From CAZWCX01 sp964632945 (GTDB lineage: Bacteria; Planctomycetota; MHYJ01; WSZJ01; CAZWCX01), in contig CAZWCX010000004.1 of NCBI GenBank assembly GCA_964632945.1, positions 70,674 to 134,673 on the forward strand: a DNA stretch of 64,000 nucleotides, written 5' to 3'. The notes under the pieces were generated by a model. That model did no database searches. It saw only the letters and a program-made list of their open reading frames with translations, and was not told the origin of the DNA. The stretch's first letter is position 1, and the number at the start of each line of letters is the position of its first letter. Made by a program: the position numbers and the translations under genes. Positions 50,573 to 59,793 of this stretch are shown piece by piece.

Positions 50573-52924
50573 ATGGGTATCTGGAGCGTTCGTGCGTCCG
50601 CGCACGGCTCGCGCACCGCGGCGGCGGTGGCACTTCTTCTGGCCGTCCTGATCGCGCTCACGGCGGGTATCAGCCCGGCGGCGGCCCAGGACGAGGGCCA
50701 GGTCAAGCAGCTCTTCCGGGAAGGCATCACCGCCTTCGACGCGGGGGACTACGCCAAGGCGTACGAGGCGTTCGAGTCCGCCCTGCGGATGAACCCCAGC
50801 AACGACCTCATCCTTTATCTGCGCGATGAGGCCGGCGACGGACGCCTGCATCAGATGATGCTTCAGGGCGGCGACCTCGCGCAGACCGCGATGCGGATCA
50901 TGGAACTCGCCAAGGGCGTGTTCGATCGCGTGCGCCGCAGCCCCGAGGAGATCCAGGCCTTCGTCAAGAAGCTGGAAAGCCAGGGCTTCGATGAGCGCTG
51001 GGAAGGCATCCTGTCGCTCGTGCAGGTGGGCCAGCTGGCCTGCCCGCCGCTGATCGACCTCCTTCGCGATCAGACCAGCGACGACCTCCGCACCAACGTC
51101 ATCGTCACCCTCACCCGCCTTCACGACGACGCCGTCCTCCCGCTGGTCGAGGCCCTCGACAGCGGCAGCGCCTTCCAGCGCCAGAACGCGGCGATCGTCT
51201 TGGGCAACATCAAGGACTGGCGCGCCGCGGCGGCCCTGAAGAAGGTCGTCGAGAACGGCGGCGAGACCCCCGAGGTCAAGCAGTACGCGTCGGAAGCCCT
51301 CTGGAAGATCACCGGGACCGGTGAAGAGAGCTGGCCGTCCGCCAAGGAGCTTTACTTCCAGCTGGCCGAGAAGTTCTACCTCAATCACCCCCAGGTCATG
51401 CGGAAGTACTACCAGGACTACATCGTCTGGAAGTGGGACACCAAGGAAGACAAGCTCACCTGGAAGGAAGTCCCCGCGTTCCAGTTGAACGAGCGCCTCG
51501 CCGTCGAAGCCTGCTTCGACGCCATCGCGCTGGACGCCAACTACGAGCCAGCGTGGCCGCTCCTGGCGTGCGCGTACTTCGCGATGCACGACGAAGGCGC
51601 CATCGCCCGCAAGACCCTGGAAAACAACGTCAAGGCCGGCTCCGCTTCCCAGGAAGCGCTGGACAAGCTGAACGCCGACCTGGCCAACCTGGAACGCGCG
51701 GGCCTGTTCGGTCCGCTCGCCGGAAAGAAAAACCTCTACAAGGCCCTCGAGCGCAGCCTGAATGACGATCGCCCGACGGTGGCCGTGGCCGTCATCCGCG
51801 CCCTCCGCACCAGCGGCCAGGGCGAGGAACTGCCCCACCCCATCGCGGGCGACACCGGCGCGGTCGGTCCCGACATCGCCGACACCGACCCCTCGCACTT
51901 CGGGTACCCCCTGGTCCGCGCCCTCATCAGCGACGACAAGCGCGTCCGCTACGCCGCGGCTGAGTGCCTCGTGACCATGAACCCGAAGACCCCGTTCCTC
52001 GGCGCCAACCGCGTCGTCCCGGTCCTCGGCGAGGCCCTCCAGGAGATGCGCGTCCGCACCGTGCTCGTCATCGACACCGACGCGGAAGTCCGCAATCGCC
52101 TCCGCGACGAGATCACCAAGCTCGGGTACTACCCGATCCTGGCCGCCTCCGCTCAGGAAGGCCTCCACAAGGCCAAGGCCTTCCCGGCCGAGGACGTCGT
52201 CCTCGTCGACTTCAAGACCGCCGGCAAGGTCGTCTTCACCGCCACCGCGGTCAACCTCAAGGTCTCCGAAACCGTCTTCGATTCGCTCAAGCAGGATCAG
52301 CGCACGGCCGGCATCCCGGTCATGATCCTCGCCAACGCGGAAGAGATGGAAAGCGCCCGAAACATCTACAAGGAAGAGGCCAAGGGGTACCTCGCGAAGT
52401 CTGCGGCCTACCTGACCTCCCCCGAGGATCAGCAGGCCCTGAAGACCGCTCTCGAGGACCTGTTCAGCTCGCCGGAGCACCAGGCGGATGCCAAGGCTGC
52501 CGCGGAAAACCTGGTCATCGCGGCCGCCGACGCACTCGCGAAGCTCGACCCGAACAACCCGGTCTTCGATCGCGTCGAAGCCGTCGAGGCCCTGGTCAGC
52601 AACACCGTCAATCGGCCCGACAATATCAAGATCGCGGCTCTCCGCGCCCTCGCGGCGATCGGGGATCCGGCCGCGATCGAGCCGCTCGCCAAGGTGTACG
52701 AGACGGGCGACAATGCCAAGGACGTCCGCGTGGCCGCCGGTCACGCCCTCGCCGCGATCTTCAAGACCTCCCACGCGGTGGTGGCGGACCCCGTCTACCA
52801 GACGCTCAAGGCCGGCCTCGTCGGTGACGACATCGACCTCTCGGCCGCTGCGGCCTCCGCGCTCGGCAACGCGGCTCTGTCGCCGGAGCAGGCCCGCGAT
52901 CTCATGGAGTCGCGCCGCTACTAA
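50573..52924 (+). CDS. Exported HEAT-repeat protein with embedded receiver-like domain
   Basis: A 783-residue protein with a signal peptide (cleavage after AAA near residue 38). A TPR-like unit (YAKAYEAFESALRMNP), HEAT repeats (about 125-240), a helical middle with a further TPR-like unit, more HEAT repeats (to about 490 and from about 640 to the end) are interrupted by a receiver-like domain at about 493-612. That domain reads TVLVIDTDAEVRNRLRDEI (acidic Asp501/Asp503), DVVLVDF (Asp546 at the phosphorylation position), IPVMILANAEEM and GYLAKSAA (Lys609). A response-regulator fold in an exported protein is unexpected, since phosphorelay normally occurs in the cytoplasm. It is monocistronic between a strong promoter and a strong terminator. 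Confidence 0.82.
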   Translation: MGIWSVRASAHGSRTAAAVALLLAVLIALTAGISPAAAQDEGQVKQLFREGITAFDAGDYAKAYEAFESALRMNPSNDLILYLRDEAGDGRLHQMMLQGGDLAQTAMRIMELAKGVFDRVRRSPEEIQAFVKKLESQGFDERWEGILSLVQVGQLACPPLIDLLRDQTSDDLRTNVIVTLTRLHDDAVLPLVEALDSGSAFQRQNAAIVLGNIKDWRAAAALKKVVENGGETPEVKQYASEALWKITGTGEESWPSAKELYFQLAEKFYLNHPQVMRKYYQDYIVWKWDTKEDKLTWKEVPAFQLNERLAVEACFDAIALDANYEPAWPLLACAYFAMHDEGAIARKTLENNVKAGSASQEALDKLNADLANLERAGLFGPLAGKKNLYKALERSLNDDRPTVAVAVIRALRTSGQGEELPHPIAGDTGAVGPDIADTDPSHFGYPLVRALISDDKRVRYAAAECLVTMNPKTPFLGANRVVPVLGEALQEMRVRTVLVIDTDAEVRNRLRDEITKLGYYPILAASAQEGLHKAKAFPAEDVVLVDFKTAGKVVFTATAVNLKVSETVFDSLKQDQRTAGIPVMILANAEEMESARNIYKEEAKGYLAKSAAYLTSPEDQQALKTALEDLFSSPEHQADAKAAAENLVIAAADALAKLDPNNPVFDRVEAVEALVSNTVNRPDNIKIAALRALAAIGDPAAIEPLAKVYETGDNAKDVRVAAGHALAAIFKTSHAVVADPVYQTLKAGLVGDDIDLSAAAASALGNAALSPEQARDLMESRRY

Positions 52925-52951
52925 ACCCACGGGCTCGAATCAACCTGTGAC

Positions 52952-52983
52952 AAAGGGGCGTCCCCGCAAGGGACGCCCCTTTT
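52952..52983 (+). terminator. Strong Rho-independent terminator
   Basis: AAAGGGGCGTCCC (52952-52964) pairs perfectly with GGGACGCCCCTTT (52970-52982) around a 5-base loop, running into TTTTCG. Confidence 0.92.
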
Positions 52984-52992
52984 CGTCTAATC

Positions 52993-53021
52993 TTGATTCC
53001 GTGCCCTCGCCCGCGTATGCT
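52993..53021 (+). promoter_or_regulatory. Promoter for cytoplasmic TPR gene
   Basis: TTGATT (52993-52998) and TATGCT (53016-53021) with a 17-base spacer, directly after the terminator and 42 bases upstream of ATG 53064. Confidence 0.55.
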
Positions 53022-53063
53022 CTCCTGCGGCACCCATCCGCCTCCCCCCCGCGGAGCCCGCCC

Positions 53064-54026
53064 ATGGCCAACGATCAGAAGACCGAGAAGCCCGCTTCCG
53101 CCGAGCTTGAAGAGATCGACCGCGAGATCCGCGACGATCTCCAGAACGCCCGCAATATGGCCAACTCGATCTACCTGGAGACGCTGGCCGAGATCAAGGA
53201 GCTCGAGAACGACCTGCTCGAGAACGTTCTCCCCCTCCTCGAAAAGGGAGGCGTCAACGCCGATCAGGTGCGGCAGAACCTGAAAAACCTGTTCAACTTC
53301 GCTCTCGGCCGCAACGTCGCTTTCGACTCCCTGATGAAGACCATCGGGAAGCAATTCCATCGCGAGATCGCGGTTTCCATCGAGCGCAACTTCCCCAACG
53401 ACCTGGAAAAGTTCTATGAATTCCTGATCCTGCACTGGGGCGAGGCGGGCGAGTACACCAAGGCCGTCACCTACTGCGTTCGTGCCGCCGAATCGGCCCG
53501 CAAATCCGGCAACGAGGACAAGGCCACTTCCCTCTGCAACCGCGGCCTGAAGTTCCTGGAAACCGCCCTCGAATCCCCTCGCGCCAAAGAAGACCCGCGG
53601 GAGCTCGCCACCGTCCATTACCAGACGGGCCTCATCCACCAGGCCAAGAACGATCAGCGCGCCGCCATCGAGAGCTTCGAACGGGCGCGCGGACAATTCT
53701 CGACCGTCGGCGATCAGAGTTCGCTGGCCACCTGCCTGTCCAGCCTCGGCATGGCGTACCGGGCCCTCGGCAACCTCGAGGCCGCCCTCAAGTCGCATCG
53801 CGGCTCGCTCGAGATCCGCACCAAGCTCGGGGAAATGAAAAAGGCGGTGATCACCCTCAACAACATCGGCATCGTTTACTGTGCCCGGGGGCAGTTTACC
53901 GAGGCGCTCGCCGAATTCCGCGAAGCCGGGACCCTGGCCCGGGAGATCCACGACGAAGAGGGCACGAAAATCACGCAAGCCAATCTGTCCCGTGCCCAGA
54001 AGCTGCAATCCAAGCAGCGCAAGTAG
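53064..54026 (+). CDS. Cytoplasmic TPR protein
   Basis: A 320-residue soluble protein without a signal peptide. The N-terminal ~110 residues are a charged, coiled-coil-prone helical region (LEEIDREIRDDLQNARN, IKELENDLLENVLPLLEK). At least four TPRs follow (YTKAVTYCVRAAESAR, LATVHYQTGLIHQAKNDQ, LATCLSSLGMAYRALGNLEAA, AVITLNNIGIVYCARGQFTEA), of the longer 40-residue kinesin-light-chain/Rap-like type. TPR proteins of this type bind peptide partners. It is convergent with the TPR kinase gene. Confidence 0.8.
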   Translation: MANDQKTEKPASAELEEIDREIRDDLQNARNMANSIYLETLAEIKELENDLLENVLPLLEKGGVNADQVRQNLKNLFNFALGRNVAFDSLMKTIGKQFHREIAVSIERNFPNDLEKFYEFLILHWGEAGEYTKAVTYCVRAAESARKSGNEDKATSLCNRGLKFLETALESPRAKEDPRELATVHYQTGLIHQAKNDQRAAIESFERARGQFSTVGDQSSLATCLSSLGMAYRALGNLEAALKSHRGSLEIRTKLGEMKKAVITLNNIGIVYCARGQFTEALAEFREAGTLAREIHDEEGTKITQANLSRAQKLQSKQRK

Positions 54027-54104
54027 ACCCGGACGGAGCGCCCGTCCTCCGTCTCTCCCGTCCCCGCCCCCTGTCTCTCCGCTCGCCGGCGCCCCTGAGG
54101 CCAC

Positions 54105-57100
54105 TCAATCCGCCGCGCCCGGGTCTCCCGACTTGGCCAGCCGAGTCCGAAGCGAGTCGCGCATCTCCACCAGCCTCGGGTTGCCCGGCGATCGCTCCAG
54201 CGCCGCCTCGAAGTCGCGCATCGCTTCTTCCAGCCGTCCCATCCGCTCCAGCAGCAATCCCCGGTTGGCGAGGGCTTTCCAGTAGCCCGGATTCAGCCGC
54301 AGCGCCTCGCCCCAGTCTGCCAGCGCCTTCTCCCACCGCGAAGCCGGATCCCCGCCCCGAGCCTCTTCGATCTCTCCCCATTGGAACTGGACGCCCGCCC
54401 GATTGTTGAACGCGACCGGATCCCCCGAGTTCGCGCGGATCGCCTCGTCGAAACAGGCCACCGCCTTGGCATAGACTTCCCGGGCCTCTTTTCCCGCCTC
54501 CGCCAATCGGGACGCCCTGCCCCACCAGAGGAGACCCAGCGTCAGGGCGGTGTCGGACGCCGTCGGCAGGAGCCGTGCGGCCGTTTCCAGGTCGGCCACC
54601 GCCCGGTTCTCCAACTCCTCCGGGTCGCCGCCCCGCTTCGCTTCGAGACTCGCCATCCGCCAGCAGGCCAGCGCCCGCCCGCGCATGGCCGCCGCCAGGT
54701 CCGGTCGATGCGCGAGGGCCTGACCGAAGTTCATGACCGCCTGTTCGTACGACGGCAAGCCATCCCCGCCCCGGTCCTCTTCGGCCATCCCCAGCTTGCG
54801 ATACGCGTTGCCCCGGTTCATCCACGCTTCCGCATAGGCCGGGTTCCGCTCGATCCCCCGCGTGAAGGCCTCAATCGCCTTCCGGAACGCGTCGCGCCCG
54901 TCTTCTCCGCGCGAGGCCAGCGCGTCCCCCCACCCCCCGAGGGCGCTGCCGAGGTTGTTCTGGATCTCCGGCAGGTCGGGATCGAGTCGAATCGCCTCCT
55001 CCAGGTCCGCGACCGCCCGGGCAAATGGATCGCGCGCCGCCCGACCCCGGGAGATCGCGAACTCGCCCGCCGCGCCGTGAACGAGCCCACGATTGTTGAG
55101 GACGAAGGCATCGCCGGGCACCCGTCCCAGGGCGTCGTCAAACGACCCGATCGCCTTCTTGTAGGCCTCCGTTGGGTCTTCTCCCCGTGCCCGCAGGGCA
55201 TCCCCCAGTCGCCACCACGCAATCCCCCGCTGGACGAGCGCCTCCGCATAGTCCGGTTTCAGACCCAGCGCGGTCTCGTGCGCCGCGCAGGCCGCCCGGT
55301 AGTCTTCGCGGGGATCTCCCCCCGCCCGCTCCCGCGCGCCGCCCCGACCCAGCAACAGGGCGCCACGGAACAGATGCACCGCAGCGTGGTTCGTGCGCAC
55401 CGCCGCAACCGCCTCGAGGTCTTGCAGTCCGTCTTCAAAACGCCCGAGCAGATAGCGAACCCGGCCTCGGGCGAACCGCACCTCGGTCCGGAACGGCAGC
55501 ATCGCCCCCGTCCCCAACACGCTCGATAGCCCGGTCTCGGCCTCCTCGAACCGACCCTCCTGAACATCCCGGATCGCCCGAATGGCGCGACGGAAGTCCT
55601 CCGCGAGTCCTTCCCCCCACACGCGCGCTCCCTCGGCGCGGAGGAGGAGCCGCTCGATCTCCCGTCGCAGGACGACCATCTCTTCCGTTTCCCGGGGGAT
55701 TGGACCGAATCGGGGCGCCGAGCCGCCGATCACGATCGGCGGCAGGGGCTGCCGAGCCAGGTAGTGCGTGAACGCGACCAGCGCCTCCATCAAGGCCCCG
55801 TAGGGAAGGTCGGGGTCGAGTTCCTGGGCCCGCCCCATCCACTCCTCCCCCAGGGCGTGAGAACCGGCCAGCCAGTGCGCCCACCCCGCGAGCGCGAGCA
55901 TGGTCGACTGCGAAGTCGGATCGTCGGGAGTCTCCCGGATGAACTCGTCGACGCGGGCCCAGTGTACCCCAGCGCGGGCGGTGCGATCGCCGGGATCGAT
56001 CGCGGAATCAAACAGGGTCCGCTCCAGGCGCTCCAAGGAGTCCGCGAGCCCGGTCCAGCGGCTGAGGACACTCTGCACCCGGCCCGCCTTCTGAAGCGCC
56101 ACCCGCGCGGCGGATTCGGCTTCGAGCAATTGCTTTCGGGTCGCCTCGTCCTCCCCCCGCCGGCGGACCAGTTCGGAGTCGGTCCGGGCCAGCCCCGCCC
56201 GCGCCGCCGGGTGCTCGGGATCCAGCGCCAGGACCGTCTGATAGGCATCCCGCGCCGCCGAAATCCGCCCATCCTCCCACGCGGTTGCGGCCCGGGCCAG
56301 TTCCGTCGCGACGGTGCGGGTGCGCGCCCGGTGCGTGCCGAGGGCATGGAACCCGAGGGCCAGGCCCAAGGCAACCGCCGCGGCGCTCGGCAGCACCACA
56401 CCCTTGTGCTTGGCGGCGCGGCGCCACCAGCGCACGGCCTGCGACGTCGGCCGTGCCTGAATCGGGTCGCCGTCCAGGAATCGTCGGAGGTCGTCGGACA
56501 GGGCCTGCGCCGTGGCGTACCGCCGCGACGGCGCCTTCTCCATCGCCTTCAGGCAGATCGTCTCCAGGTCCGGGTGAATTTCCGGTTCCCACCGGCGGGG
56601 CGGAAGCGGATCTTCCGTCATCACGGCGTACATGACGGAAATCAGGGTGTCCCCCTCGAACGGCTTCCGCCCGGTCAGGACTTCGTACAGGACGATCCCG
56701 AGGCTGAATACGTCGCTCCGCCCGTCGATGTCGCGCCGCCCCTCGCATTGTTCCGGCGACATGTACGCCGGTGTCCCCAGCACCTGCCCCGTTTGCGTCA
56801 GCGGCGTTTCGCCCGCAACGGTCCTCGCCAGTCCGAAGTCGACCACCATGGGAGTCCCCACCCCCGCCCCTTCGCGATCGTCGATCTTGAGGAGAATGTT
56901 CTCCGGCTTGAGGTCGCGGTGGATGACCCCCCGTTCGTGGGCATGATGGATCGCCCGGGCAACCTCCGCCATCCAGGCCACCCGTTCGCGCATCCATCCC
57001 CGTCCCGCCGCGCCCCGAGCCTCCGCGCGCACGTGGGCCCGCAGACTCCCCCCACCGATGAACTCCATCGCCAGGTAGTGGTGCCCTTCGACCTCGCCGA

Positions 57101-57620
57101 CTTCGTACACCTGCACGATGTTCGGATGACGCAACTGCGCCGTAGTCTGGGCCTCGCGAAGGAAGCGCAGCAGGTCCTCGTCCGCCAGGGTGGAGTCCGG
57201 CTCTTTCGACGCGCGGGATGGACGGCGGGCGCGCAGGACCTTCAGCGCAACCGTGCGACACAGGGCCGTGTCCCACGCGCGATAGACCATCCCCATCCCG
57301 CCGCGGCCGACCTCCTCGAGGATCCCGTACTTGCCGAACCGGTCCGAACCCGGGCCCGGCTCTCCCGCATTCGGCGGCCGGCGAGGTTCCGGTGCGAGCG
57401 TCGGGACGGACTTCGTCGGTGCGGCGGCTGCGCTCGTCGGAGTGGCCGTGGCCTCGGACCCGCCGCCGTCATCGGGGAGTCCGGCCGGACGGTCTCCCGC
57501 GCGAATGGTATCGCCCCGGTCGGAGGAGGACTCGGCGGGATCGGGCATGAAGTGCGTCCGTGCGACCTCGGTGATCTCGCGGGCACCGGTGGGGTGGCCC
57601 GTGGCGGACCGACCCGGCAT
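54105..57620 (-). CDS. Ser/Thr protein kinase with membrane helix and long C-terminal TPR array
   Basis: An 1171-residue membrane kinase. After a disordered Pro/Ala-rich N-terminus, the Hanks-type kinase domain has GRGGMG (105-110), Lys127, HRD (235-237 region), DFG (261-263) and GTPAYMSPEQ. A membrane helix lies near 408-428. The outer part has a helical region then roughly eight extended TPRs whose repeats include a GGDP or RGED turn, for example ARGEDPTEAYKKAIGSFDDAL and RGGDPASRWEKALADWGEAL. Such extracytoplasmic TPR arrays probably sense envelope partners. The start is uncertain: ATG 57620 is used, but ATG 57548 (24 codons in) is possible, and neither has a good ribosome-binding site. 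It follows the 57640 gene by 19 bases and may be co-transcribed with it. Confidence 0.88.
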   Translation of the reverse strand: MPGRSATGHPTGAREITEVARTHFMPDPAESSSDRGDTIRAGDRPAGLPDDGGGSEATATPTSAAAAPTKSVPTLAPEPRRPPNAGEPGPGSDRFGKYGILEEVGRGGMGMVYRAWDTALCRTVALKVLRARRPSRASKEPDSTLADEDLLRFLREAQTTAQLRHPNIVQVYEVGEVEGHHYLAMEFIGGGSLRAHVRAEARGAAGRGWMRERVAWMAEVARAIHHAHERGVIHRDLKPENILLKIDDREGAGVGTPMVVDFGLARTVAGETPLTQTGQVLGTPAYMSPEQCEGRRDIDGRSDVFSLGIVLYEVLTGRKPFEGDTLISVMYAVMTEDPLPPRRWEPEIHPDLETICLKAMEKAPSRRYATAQALSDDLRRFLDGDPIQARPTSQAVRWWRRAAKHKGVVLPSAAAVALGLALGFHALGTHRARTRTVATELARAATAWEDGRISAARDAYQTVLALDPEHPAARAGLARTDSELVRRRGEDEATRKQLLEAESAARVALQKAGRVQSVLSRWTGLADSLERLERTLFDSAIDPGDRTARAGVHWARVDEFIRETPDDPTSQSTMLALAGWAHWLAGSHALGEEWMGRAQELDPDLPYGALMEALVAFTHYLARQPLPPIVIGGSAPRFGPIPRETEEMVVLRREIERLLLRAEGARVWGEGLAEDFRRAIRAIRDVQEGRFEEAETGLSSVLGTGAMLPFRTEVRFARGRVRYLLGRFEDGLQDLEAVAAVRTNHAAVHLFRGALLLGRGGARERAGGDPREDYRAACAAHETALGLKPDYAEALVQRGIAWWRLGDALRARGEDPTEAYKKAIGSFDDALGRVPGDAFVLNNRGLVHGAAGEFAISRGRAARDPFARAVADLEEAIRLDPDLPEIQNNLGSALGGWGDALASRGEDGRDAFRKAIEAFTRGIERNPAYAEAWMNRGNAYRKLGMAEEDRGGDGLPSYEQAVMNFGQALAHRPDLAAAMRGRALACWRMASLEAKRGGDPEELENRAVADLETAARLLPTASDTALTLGLLWWGRASRLAEAGKEAREVYAKAVACFDEAIRANSGDPVAFNNRAGVQFQWGEIEEARGGDPASRWEKALADWGEALRLNPGYWKALANRGLLLERMGRLEEAMRDFEAALERSPGNPRLVEMRDSLRTRLAKSGDPGAAD

Positions 57621-57639
57621 CCCCCCCCGGGGGCCGGCG

Positions 57640-58617
57640 TCACTCGCCCGTCAAAGCCTCGACCCGCGTCCGCAACAGGGCAACCGCCCTTCCGCCGTCC
57701 GTCTCCAGAAGGTCAAGCAAGGTCCGCGCCTCGGATCCGCGTCCCTCGGCGGCGAGGTAGAACGCCAGGAGGAATGCGGCATGCCGCGGGTCCGACTTGT
57801 CTTTCCGGTGCGCGAGCAGCAGCTTGTGGGTGGCAAGATCCTTGGAGTTTCCGTAGAGCCGCGGAACCTCGACCAGCCAGTCGGTCCCAGGCTCGGCCTC
57901 CTCGATCCCCCGTCGGATCGCCTTTTCGGCCATCGCGTACTCCCCGAGGGGAACCAGACTGAGGCCGTAGAAGATCTTCACCCCCGCGTCCCGGGTATTC
58001 CGGAGATACGCTTCCCTCAGGGCCAACGTGGCCTCCACGTAGCGACCCTCGCGGAAGTGCTGGAGCCCCGCGCGAACCGATTCCGTCTGGGCGAGTCTGG
58101 CCGCAATCGGGCCCTCCCCGCCGCCGGGGATGGGGGAATCGCTTCCCTCCACTCCGTAGTAGGCGCGCCGGATGCTCTCGGCATCGTACGAGGGGCCGGG
58201 ATCCCGACGGGTCCGGGAAGGTCGACGGGAGTACCCGAAGCCGAGCGGGTCCGTGTAGTACGAGGAAACCCCGTACGGAGCGTAGCCGCCGCCCGTGACC
58301 ACCCCCCCGTAGAAGGGAGAGGAGTAGGCGACTCCGGGGAGAAGGTACCCGTTGAAGGACGAGAAGCTGCCCCCGTTGACCACAAACAGGCTGGATCCGC
58401 CGAATCCGTACGACGACCCGAAGCCGCCGTATCCATGCCCGTAGCCGTACCCGTAGCCGTACGAACTGCCGCTGCTGAAGACGATGTTGAGCGAACTGTT
58501 CTTGCTCTGCTTGCTGTAGGAGATCACCAGGTCGGCGCCCGTCGCCGGCGCTCCGCAGAGCGCAAGGCCCACCAGGACAGCGGAGAGCAGGATCCCGCGG
58601 CCGACCGGTCGGAACAT
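57640..58617 (-). CDS. Exported protein with Gly/Tyr/Ser low-complexity region and TPR-like C-terminus
   Basis: A 325-residue protein with a signal peptide (ILLSAVLVGLALCGAPATGA). Residues about 45-135 are Gly/Tyr/Ser/Phe-rich (YGYGYGYGHGYGGFGSSYGF), like adhesive or phase-separating low-complexity sequences. An Arg-rich stretch and a C-terminal TPR-like helical domain follow (AGLQHFREGRYVEATLALRE). GAGGAGG is 5 bases before the ATG, and a promoter is present. It directly precedes the TPR kinase gene, so the exported protein could be a partner or ligand for the kinase's outer domain. No family is recognised. Confidence 0.7.
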   Translation of the reverse strand: MFRPVGRGILLSAVLVGLALCGAPATGADLVISYSKQSKNSSLNIVFSSGSSYGYGYGYGHGYGGFGSSYGFGGSSLFVVNGGSFSSFNGYLLPGVAYSSPFYGGVVTGGGYAPYGVSSYYTDPLGFGYSRRPSRTRRDPGPSYDAESIRRAYYGVEGSDSPIPGGGEGPIAARLAQTESVRAGLQHFREGRYVEATLALREAYLRNTRDAGVKIFYGLSLVPLGEYAMAEKAIRRGIEEAEPGTDWLVEVPRLYGNSKDLATHKLLLAHRKDKSDPRHAAFLLAFYLAAEGRGSEARTLLDLLETDGGRAVALLRTRVEALTGE

Positions 58618-58665
58618 GGCGACCTCCTCGAGCGATGGGCCCGGCGCACCTCGGGCCCAGGCTCA

Positions 58666-58695
58666 ATTCTATTCCTTCCCGGCCGTCCGGGTCAA
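58666..58695 (-). promoter_or_regulatory. Promoter for the exported Gly/Tyr protein and kinase
   Basis: On the minus strand TTGACC (58695-58690), an 18-base spacer and TAGAAT (58671-58666). Confidence 0.65.
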
Positions 58696-58814
58696 GGGGG
58701 GAACCCCGATCCCCGGCGCCGGCGGAACGCGAGTCGCCGGATCGTCTCCGGCTCCGCGGCCGGCAAGCGCGGAGCCGCTCCCGGGCGGCACGGGGCCCCG
58801 TCGGTTCGCCGCGC

Positions 58815-59522
58815 CTACCAGTCCATGTGCTCCTTCTCCCCGAGCATCTGCTTCAACCGGTTCTCCACGATCAGCACCTTGTTGGACCGCCGCTTCTCCA
58901 GGGTCTGACGCAGCTCGTTGAGCCGGTTTTCCAGATCCTTGACCTCCTGTCCCCGCATCGATTCCCGCAGGTCGAACAGTTGATTGAGGAGGACCTGCAG
59001 CTCATTGCGCACTTGGGCCTTCTGCGTCTCCTCCTCGAGCTTGCGGTACTTTTCCGCGAGCTGACGGCACTGAACGTCGAGTTTCCGCTCCTTGGTGATC
59101 CGTTCGTAACTGTCCGGATCCCGCTCCTTCATCTCCTGGATCTTCTTCATCTCGAAGAACGTGTCCGTCAGGAGCATCATGAACATTTCAGGGTTCTCCC
59201 GTTGGACATGGTCCAGCTTCGCCAGCCGATCGGGTTCGAACTCCTTCAGCCAGGCGCGAACTTGCTGCTGCTCGTCTTCGCTGAGGGGGCGCATCATCGG
59301 AGGACGCATCGGTCCCCCGGGACGCGGCGGCTGCTTTTGCCCGGGCTCCATGCCTTCCCGGCGACGACGTTCCATCTCCTCCCGTTCATGACGCTCCCGG
59401 TCGCGCCGCTCTTCCTCGTGACGCCTTTCGTCTCCTTCGTCCCACGACTCTTGAGCGACCGCGGTCGATCCGGAGGTCATCGCAATCAACCCGCACAACA
59501 TCCAGGGAATCCAGGAACGCAT
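58815..59522 (-). CDS. Exported coiled-coil protein
   Basis: A 235-residue protein with a signal peptide (PWMLCGLIAMTSGSTAVA, cleavage before QES). A highly charged Arg/Glu/His segment (about 28-60), a Pro/Met-rich bend, and a long helical, coiled-coil-prone region follow (EITKERKLDVQCRQL-type heptads; DLENRLNELRQTLEKRR). Its composition resembles the periplasmic LTXXQ/DUF3106-type proteins encoded at 61897 and 62569 and the CpxP/Spy class generally, but no defining motif was found. GGAGGAG lies 5 bases before the ATG. It follows the sigma/anti-sigma pair and may be in its regulon. Confidence 0.68.
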   Translation of the reverse strand: MRSWIPWMLCGLIAMTSGSTAVAQESWDEGDERRHEEERRDRERHEREEMERRRREGMEPGQKQPPRPGGPMRPPMMRPLSEDEQQQVRAWLKEFEPDRLAKLDHVQRENPEMFMMLLTDTFFEMKKIQEMKERDPDSYERITKERKLDVQCRQLAEKYRKLEEETQKAQVRNELQVLLNQLFDLRESMRGQEVKDLENRLNELRQTLEKRRSNKVLIVENRLKQMLGEKEHMDW

Positions 59523-59793
59523 GGCGACTCCTCCAATTCAAGCCTCGATGACCAACGATTCGGGCCGCGCCCGATGGGACCGGATTCGGCTCCTGCTTCG
59601 CTCTCCGGCGATCCGCCGGGCGGGCGCCCGGGAAGCATGCCATGAAATCGAGGGCATGTGGACTCCGTCCGGCCGTCCCACCGGGCCAACCACCGGGCGG
59701 CAGGGGAACCGAAGATCCCGCTCCCGACCGGGCGGCTAGCCGGTTCGAGCCCACTCTTCGCCGCGCGGCGCGGGAACGACGCGGCACTCCCGC

